Part shown: positions 5,246 to 9,438 of the stretch, in pieces
Position numbering within the stretch: the stretch's first letter is position 1
How the letters are laid out: each line of letters begins with the position of its first letter
Assembly: GCA_021106655.1 (NCBI GenBank)
Contig: JAIOTT010000446.1
Location: forward strand, 1-9,438
Length of the DNA: 9,438 nt
Source of the DNA: Bacteroidales bacterium
GTDB lineage: Bacteria; Bacteroidota; Bacteroidia; Bacteroidales; SMBSF77
Direction: 5' to 3'
Notes under the pieces: generated by a model
Databases searched by the model: none
Told to the model about the DNA's origin: nothing
Seen by the model: only the letters and a program-made list of their open reading frames with translations
Program-made: the position numbers and the translations under genes

Positions 5246-5728
5246 ATGATTTATTCAAAACATAATATTAGAAGACAAGACCGTTTACTTGATGAACAAT
5301 CAGCAAATAAATTGTTGATAAATGGAGAATACGGTGTGCTCTCAATGCAAGCTGAAAATGAAGGAGCATATGCAGTACCTATTAGTTATGCATGGGATGG
5401 TATTGGGTCTATTTATTTTCATTGTGCCACAGAAGGACGAAAACTTCGTTGCATAGATTTATGTAATACTGTTTCTTTCTGTATAGTGGGTAAAACTAAC
5501 GTAATTTCTGATAAATTCACAACAGAATATGAGAGCATTATTCTTGATTGTAAGGCATTTACACATCTATCTCCTGATGAGCGAATGAAAGCTTTGGAAT
5601 TATTGTTGGACAAATATTCACCAATGGATAAAATTACAGGAATGAAATATGCTGATAAATCATTCCATAGAACTGAAATAGTGAGATTGGATATTGATAA
5701 ATGGTATGGCAAATGCAAGAAAATATAA
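5246..5728 (+). CDS. Nim-like pyridoxamine 5'-phosphate oxidase-family flavoprotein
   Basis: A 160-residue split-barrel flavin-binding protein. Family landmarks are GEYGVLSM (27-34), AVPISYAW (43-50), YFHCATEGRKL (57-67), the beta-strand VSFCIVGKTNVI (76-87), FTTEYESIIL (91-100) and KYSP (123-126), all as in NimA and related putative flavin reductases. Such proteins bind FMN or another flavin as homodimers. Some reduce nitroimidazole drugs, but most members have unknown substrates, so resistance is not claimed. The ATG at 5246 is preferred over the GTG three bases earlier. No partner gene follows; the next gene is convergent. Length is normal for the family. Confidence 0.85.
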   Translation: MIYSKHNIRRQDRLLDEQSANKLLINGEYGVLSMQAENEGAYAVPISYAWDGIGSIYFHCATEGRKLRCIDLCNTVSFCIVGKTNVISDKFTTEYESIILDCKAFTHLSPDERMKALELLLDKYSPMDKITGMKYADKSFHRTEIVRLDIDKWYGKCKKI

Positions 5729-5804
5729 TACACATATAGACAAAGGCTAAGACAACCGAGTCACATAAAATAAGGTTTTAGCTAATTAAATATCCAAAAG
5801 ACTA
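5729..5804. terminator. Spacer between convergent genes, possible shared terminator
   Basis: The 76-bp gap holds a loose inverted repeat: GGCTAAGACAACC at about 5747-5759 against GGTTTTAGC at 5773-5781. It has unpaired bases and no strong U run on either strand. It may end transcription from both sides, but the support is weak. Confidence 0.25.
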
Positions 5805-8462
5805 TCAATCTACTGGTTCAAATCTCCCCTGAAAGAACCTTAAAACCTCAGGCTCATAAACAAACTTTAATCCTTTAATGGTTTCTTTCTTGTTATAGAG
5901 TTTAATTATACCTTCAGCAACTACATCCATATGTGCATTTGTATACGCTCGCCTTGGGATAGTAAGTCTTACCAGTTCAAGTGCAGGACGGTAGTTCTTA
6001 CCTGTTTTTTTATTTCTTCCGCTCGACACATTTCCCCTCTCCATTGCACGAATACCTGATTCAACAAAGAGAGCAGATGCCAGCGCTTGTGCAGGATAAT
6101 TGTCCTGATCGATATGAGGAAGAAACCTTTTGGCATCAAGAAAAACAGCATGTGTGCCAATTGGCTCAACAACAGGGATACCAGCATCAAAAAGCATTTT
6201 TCCTAAGTATTGGGTTTGTTCTACTCTTGATTTAATATAATTAAAATCAATCATTTCACGAACACCCTCAGCATGCATTGCCATATCGCCAGCCGACATA
6301 CCACCATTGGTTCTGGTTCCCTCGTATATACGTAACATGGATAAAGATTTTTTATAGAACTCATCATCATCTCTAATTCCTAGAAAGCCACCAATATTTA
6401 CAAGGTAATCTTTTTTACTGGAGACGGTACAACCATCACCATAACTAAACATCTCACGTAAAATCTCTTTTATGGATGAATTCAAGTAGCGGGGATCTTT
6501 TTTCTTAATCATATAAGCATTCTCCACAGCCCGTGTTGCATCAGACATTACGGGGATATTATGCTCTTTACAGAATAAATACACATCCTTCATATTATCC
6601 ATATGTACAGGTTGACCACCTGCCAGGTTCACACTAAACTCAAAGCTTATGTATGGGATTGAACCCTCACCATGTTCATCAATAATATTTTTTATTTTTT
6701 GAATATCAATATTTCCTTTCCATAAGAAATTGGAGGTAGGTATATGTGCTTCATCGCAGATAACATCTACAAATGTACCTCCAGCTTTTTCCTGATGAAG
6801 TTTTGTAGTTGTGAAATACATATTGCCAGGCACATATCCACCCCTTCCCTTAATCAACACTTGCGACATAATATGTTCGGCAGCACGTCCTTGATGAGTA
6901 GGGATTATATATTTATATCCTGTTACATCTTTAAGTACATCGATTAAATCAAAATAATCTTTGCTGGATGCAGGAGTTTCATCACCTTCATTGTACATTG
7001 ACCACTGCATGTTAGTTTGGGCTGTGGTACCCGAATCTGTAAGAAAATCAATAGTTATATCTTTAGAAGGAAGTAAAAAAGTATTATATCCTACTTCTTT
7101 AGCTATCTCTTCGCGTTCAGCTTGTGTAGCAATACCAACATATTCAATAGTTTGGATACGATATGACTCGCAATTAAAATCAAATTTATTAAGGCTTGGG
7201 TTGTTCCATGAAAAAATGGCTTCATCCTGCCATTCCGGGGTGTTCTTAAGTTTAAAATGTGTTAATGAATCTCTCTCCTGATAGACCTCTTTGATAGCTT
7301 TAGCAATGTTGAAAATCTGATCGTTTGTTAAGCCCAGACGAGGTATTTGAATTGGTAAAACACTCTCTTCTTTATATACTCCATCTAACAAGCATCTTAT
7401 GCCGGCTTTAAGATATATTAATGCAGCCAGGGCGTGAGCTTGATTTTTATGAATATTGGGTAAAAACTCAGTAGATTTTATGTATGCTCCATCTGCACCT
7501 CTATACAGAGGGATACCTTCTAAACACTCGCAAAAATAACTAATCTGTTGATCTATCCATTTTGACTGGGCTTCATAAATCATTTCATGAATACCGATCT
7601 GAAAAGATTCCATTGCACGACCCGCCATGCCACCATAAGTATGTAGCCCTTCGTACACGACAACTTCATTCATATACTTTTCGTAAGTCTTGTAATCGTT
7701 TGTTGAAATCAGACCACCAATATTACATCTTGCTCCCTGGCTTGCATCAAGAATACAAACATGAGCCACCTGGGATATTTGGTAAACTATTTCTTTAATC
7801 GTCTTCTGACTGAATTTTTTGTCATTTTCACTAATTAATACAGCAAGTTCAGCAATATAAGAGATATTGACAACTAGTTTAGTGTTGTATTTTTCCGCAA
7901 GTTTCTTAACGAGCTTAAGATGATCTATTGAAACTGGTTTATAACCATCTACATAAAGATCAATAAAAATATAAGAGACAGTTGTGTCTGTATTAAGCTC
8001 AGCTTCAAGCTCCTCAATATTAATATTTCCGGTATATAATGAATCTTTTGAGTAAGCAATTTGCTTAAATGTGCCATTCTCGTATTCTACCATTAGTTGC
8101 GGCATAGAAGAGTTAGATAACACTTTATTACCCTCGGCAACCATTGTCACTGTTACAAGCTTTACAGCCCCTTTTAGGTTATGTACCGGACAAACATATT
8201 TATGACCAAAAACATCGCCAACTGCGGTTACAAGTTTTTCAAAATTACGACTACCTGCATAGGTTTCATCACCTATTAAACTACCTGATTCCTGCTCCTG
8301 GCTTTTTGCACTAGTCCCCTGACTCACCATATCAAATGCAACTTTACTGCTATTGATATTAAATGTGTTGTACCTAGCTTCTCGCAATTCAACTTCGCGC
8401 TGATGGTATGAAAGGATATTTAAATTCTTTACTGTTTTAATTTTGTGTGGTTCTGCTTTCAT
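5805..8462 (-). CDS. tpl: Tandem tyrosine phenol-lyase-like fusion with a degenerate N-terminal half
   Basis: 885 residues, about twice the usual length of Tpl or tryptophanase (about 456-470), made of two homologous domains (about 1-425 and 427-885) without a long linker. The C-half closely follows Tpl, a PLP enzyme splitting tyrosine to phenol, pyruvate and ammonia. It has PTHQGR (521-526), FTTT (550-553), N612, DATR (641-644), PLP lysine K684 in SSKKD, MERG with R809 (Tpl Arg381, the specificity arginine) and R832 (Tpl Arg404). It has P497 where Tpl has Tyr71. The N-half has Q242 at the lysine, PVHNLK (92-97) for PTHQGR, N199 and Y202 for the DATR acid and arginine, and D360 for Arg381, but keeps Y68 in GDETYAGS and the YEGLHTYGG loop. 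I infer one composite active site per chain. The numbering correspondence is from memory of the Citrobacter enzyme. Confidence 0.88.
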   Translation of the reverse strand: MKAEPHKIKTVKNLNILSYHQREVELREARYNTFNINSSKVAFDMVSQGTSAKSQEQESGSLIGDETYAGSRNFEKLVTAVGDVFGHKYVCPVHNLKGAVKLVTVTMVAEGNKVLSNSSMPQLMVEYENGTFKQIAYSKDSLYTGNINIEELEAELNTDTTVSYIFIDLYVDGYKPVSIDHLKLVKKLAEKYNTKLVVNISYIAELAVLISENDKKFSQKTIKEIVYQISQVAHVCILDASQGARCNIGGLISTNDYKTYEKYMNEVVVYEGLHTYGGMAGRAMESFQIGIHEMIYEAQSKWIDQQISYFCECLEGIPLYRGADGAYIKSTEFLPNIHKNQAHALAALIYLKAGIRCLLDGVYKEESVLPIQIPRLGLTNDQIFNIAKAIKEVYQERDSLTHFKLKNTPEWQDEAIFSWNNPSLNKFDFNCESYRIQTIEYVGIATQAEREEIAKEVGYNTFLLPSKDITIDFLTDSGTTAQTNMQWSMYNEGDETPASSKDYFDLIDVLKDVTGYKYIIPTHQGRAAEHIMSQVLIKGRGGYVPGNMYFTTTKLHQEKAGGTFVDVICDEAHIPTSNFLWKGNIDIQKIKNIIDEHGEGSIPYISFEFSVNLAGGQPVHMDNMKDVYLFCKEHNIPVMSDATRAVENAYMIKKKDPRYLNSSIKEILREMFSYGDGCTVSSKKDYLVNIGGFLGIRDDDEFYKKSLSMLRIYEGTRTNGGMSAGDMAMHAEGVREMIDFNYIKSRVEQTQYLGKMLFDAGIPVVEPIGTHAVFLDAKRFLPHIDQDNYPAQALASALFVESGIRAMERGNVSSGRNKKTGKNYRPALELVRLTIPRRAYTNAHMDVVAEGIIKLYNKKETIKGLKFVYEPEVLRFFQGRFEPVD

Positions 8463-8512
8463 TATAATATCGTTTTAAAATTTATTAGAGAAATCCTCTA
8501 TTTTGTAGAAGA

Positions 8513-8520
8513 CAAAAATA
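8513..8520 (-). promoter_or_regulatory. Likely -7 box of the lyase fusion gene
   Basis: On the minus strand, TATTTTTG matches TAnnTTTG and lies 50 bases before the ATG. No good TTG is seen 19-20 nt upstream. Just upstream is an AT-rich near-palindrome, TCGATATATACGA (8531-8543), a possible regulator site. Confidence 0.5.
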
Positions 8521-8603
8521 TGTTATAATTTCGATATATACGATATTTTCTGTGTTTCTTCTTAAAAGTGGCAGTAAACAATGGTGAAGAGTATCAAAAC
8601 TTT

Positions 8604-8717
8604 GAACCTGCGAACCTTTGAACCTGCCTTTTGATCTCGTAACTCGCAACACATAACCCGAAACTTTTTATCTTTTCTACATTTCGACTTTTTGACTTTT
8701 ATACTTTTATACTTTCA
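8604..8717. repeat. Degenerate 7-8-nt tandem repeats
   Basis: Three short repeat runs follow each other: GAACCT repeated with period 8 (8604-8627), CTCGTAA-CTCGCAA-CACATAA-CCCGAAA with period 7 (8636-8663), and GACTTTTT-GACTTTTA-TACTTTTA-TACTTTCA with period 8 (8686-8717). No gene is present in the 8463-8896 gap beyond promoters and these runs. Confidence 0.55.
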
Positions 8718-8729
8718 ATTAAAATTTTG

Positions 8730-8737
8730 TATATTTG
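8730..8737 (+). promoter_or_regulatory. Orphan -7-like box
   Basis: TATATTTG is a perfect TAnnTTTG match, but no TTG lies at the right distance upstream and only a 9-codon frame follows (ATG at 8741). It may be a chance match in AT-rich sequence or a second, distal promoter for parDE. Confidence 0.25.
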
Positions 8738-8848
8738 TTTTATGAGTAATAACATCCGGAGGATATGCTAAACGATATACGTATGCTTAATCATTAGCAA
8801 CTATAAAACTCAGCAGATAAAAAATTAGCAATTTATACCGTATTACTC

Positions 8849-8879
8849 TTGCATAAGACATATGTTTGGTGTATATTTG
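8849..8879 (+). promoter_or_regulatory. parDE promoter, Bacteroidota type
   Basis: TTG (8849-8851), 20 nt, TATATTTG (8872-8879). Same boxes and spacing as the hicAB promoter. The start codon is 17 bases after the -7 box, so the leader is very short. This rules out the upstream in-frame TTG at 8849 as a start. Confidence 0.8.
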
Positions 8880-8886
8880 CACCAAA
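8865..8886. promoter_or_regulatory. Operator palindrome framing the parDE -7 box
   Basis: TTTGGTG (8865-8871), TATATTTG, CACCAAA (8880-8886): a perfect 7-bp inverted repeat whose spacer is exactly the -7 box. A dimeric ribbon-helix-helix repressor bound here would cover the promoter, fitting ParD autoregulation. Binding is inferred. Confidence 0.7.
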
Positions 8887-8896
8887 AACAAATATT

Positions 8897-9136
8897 ATGG
8901 CAAGACAGAGTATTTCATTCACACAACCAAATGATGAGTGGTTAAAAATTCAAGTTGACAATAAAGAATATTCTAGCAAAAGTGAACTTGTAAACGATTT
9001 AATAAGACAAGCTAGAAAGCAACAACGACAAATTGATTGGATAAGTTCTAAATTGGAAAGAGCTGAAAATAGTGGATTTACCAATGAAAGTAAAGAACAA
9101 ATACTAGCAGAATCAAAATCTTTACTTAATGGCTAA
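8897..9136 (+). CDS. parD: ParD-type antitoxin
   Basis: A 79-residue antitoxin of a type II ParDE module. Residues 1-40 form a ribbon-helix-helix DNA-binding domain: strand RQSISFTQPNDEWLKIQV, then helices with YSSKSELVNDLIRQAR (25-40). The C-terminal tail (41-79, KQQRQIDWISSKLERAENSGF) is the charged helix that wraps and blocks the toxin, as usual in ParD proteins. The ATG at 8897 was chosen because the promoter and operator lie just upstream; an earlier in-frame TTG would overlap the promoter. The stop overlaps the parE start by 8 bases, so translation is coupled. Confidence 0.92.
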   Translation: MARQSISFTQPNDEWLKIQVDNKEYSSKSELVNDLIRQARKQQRQIDWISSKLERAENSGFTNESKEQILAESKSLLNG

Positions 9137-9416
9137 ATACAAATTAAACAATGCTGCTAAAGAAGATTTAATTAGAATTCATCATTACGGAGTCAAGAAA
9201 TTTGGAATGGTGCAAGCTGATAAATATTTTGATTCATTTTTTGAGTATTTTGATATTATAGCTCAACGACCATTTTCATTTGAAGCAATTGATTTTACAA
9301 AAACAGGATACAGACGCTGTGTATGTGGTTCTGATAGTATTTATTTCAATGTAAATAAAGACATTGTAGAAATCATGACTATAATTGGAAGACAAGATTT
9401 GAATAATATTCTTTAG
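9129..9416 (+). CDS. parE: ParE/RelE-superfamily toxin
   Basis: A 95-residue toxin paired with parD. It shows the ParE layout: first strand YKLNNAAKEDLIRIHHYGVKKFG (4-26), helix QADKYFDSFFEYFDIIAQRP (29-48), then strands ending in GYRRCVCGSDSIYF (60-73) and VEIMTIIGRQD (80-90), where RQD is the family's usual C-terminal RxD-type signature. ParE toxins poison DNA gyrase, while RelE relatives cleave ribosome-bound mRNA; this sequence fits ParE better because the RelE catalytic residues are not evident. The length is complete and the TAG is at 9414-9416. Two cysteines near the middle (CVC, 64-66) are not standard features. Confidence 0.9.
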   Translation: MAKYKLNNAAKEDLIRIHHYGVKKFGMVQADKYFDSFFEYFDIIAQRPFSFEAIDFTKTGYRRCVCGSDSIYFNVNKDIVEIMTIIGRQDLNNIL

Positions 9417-9438
9417 TGGATAAAGTTACAGTTGATAA

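Noticed and set aside
5246..5728. Firm call of a nitroimidazole-resistance nim gene
   Set aside because: The family is broad and most members have unknown substrates; sequence alone does not show drug reduction.
5969..7798. Plus-strand open frames across the lyase gene
   Set aside because: They are antisense or out-of-frame shadows of a well-matched coding sequence.
5805..8462. Assembly artefact joining two neighbouring lyase genes
   Set aside because: The frame is continuous, the halves are strongly diverged, and residue losses are reciprocal, which a random fusion of two intact genes would not show.
8604..8717. CRISPR array
   Set aside because: Periods of 7-8 nt without spacers of constant size do not fit a CRISPR array.
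8741..8770. Nine-codon frame after the TATATTTG at 8730
   Set aside because: Too short and without similarity or a proper -33 box; probably chance.
8849..8896. N-terminally extended parD starting at TTG 8849
   Set aside because: The extension would overlap the -33 and -7 boxes and the operator; the ATG at 8897 gives the normal ParD N-terminus.

Overview
The window reads as an accessory region of an AT-rich Bacteroidota chromosome. The main evidence is promoter shape: a TAnnTTTG -7 box with a TTG about 20 nt upstream occurs in front of both toxin-antitoxin operons, and a matching -7 box precedes the lyase gene. Protein families (HicAB, ParDE, a DUF2059 secreted protein, a Nim-like flavin protein, a tyrosine phenol-lyase relative) fit that group. 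No rRNA, tRNA or CRISPR array is visible.

Layout. (1) 1-360: the 3' end of a decayed IS1182-type transposase with an internal deletion. (2) 417-1027, minus strand: hicA-hicB with promoter and palindromic operator. (3) 1127-2962, minus strand: a group II intron, about 1.84 kb, with its own reverse transcriptase/maturase whose last codons overlap ribozyme domain V. (4) 2963-3175: hairpin-rich spacer. (5) 3176-3829: a six-helix membrane protein of unknown function. (6) 3826-4007: a repeat-like spacer, then a second IS1182-type remnant (4008-4538). (7) 4632-5078: secreted DUF2059 protein. (8) 5084-5154: palindromic spacer. (9) 5246-5728: Nim/pyridoxamine-oxidase-like flavoprotein. (10) 5805-8462, minus strand: an 885-residue tandem fusion of two tyrosine phenol-lyase/tryptophanase domains. 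(11) 8463-8896: regulatory and low-complexity spacer. (12) 8897-9416: parD-parE.

Two observations stand out. First, in the lyase fusion the N-terminal half has lost the PLP lysine and nearly every cofactor-binding residue but keeps the tyrosine that this family donates across the dimer interface. The C-terminal half keeps the full PLP site and the Tpl-type substrate arginine but has proline where that tyrosine should be. The halves look complementary: one composite active site per chain. Second, the stretch from 355 to about 5154 resembles an integron-like chain of small gene units. Two units have their own terminal inverted repeats, boundaries resemble CCGTTAG, a toxin-antitoxin pair sits in one unit, and a group II intron appears inserted exactly in a boundary core. 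Removing 1127-2962 rebuilds TGCCACTAAC, the reverse complement of GTTAGTGGCA at 355-364. The canonical attC consensus is not met and no integrase lies in the window, so this is a hypothesis.

The genes do not form one pathway. They read as independently acquired accessory modules (two toxin-antitoxin pairs, mobile elements, small singletons) next to one unusual amino-acid lyase.
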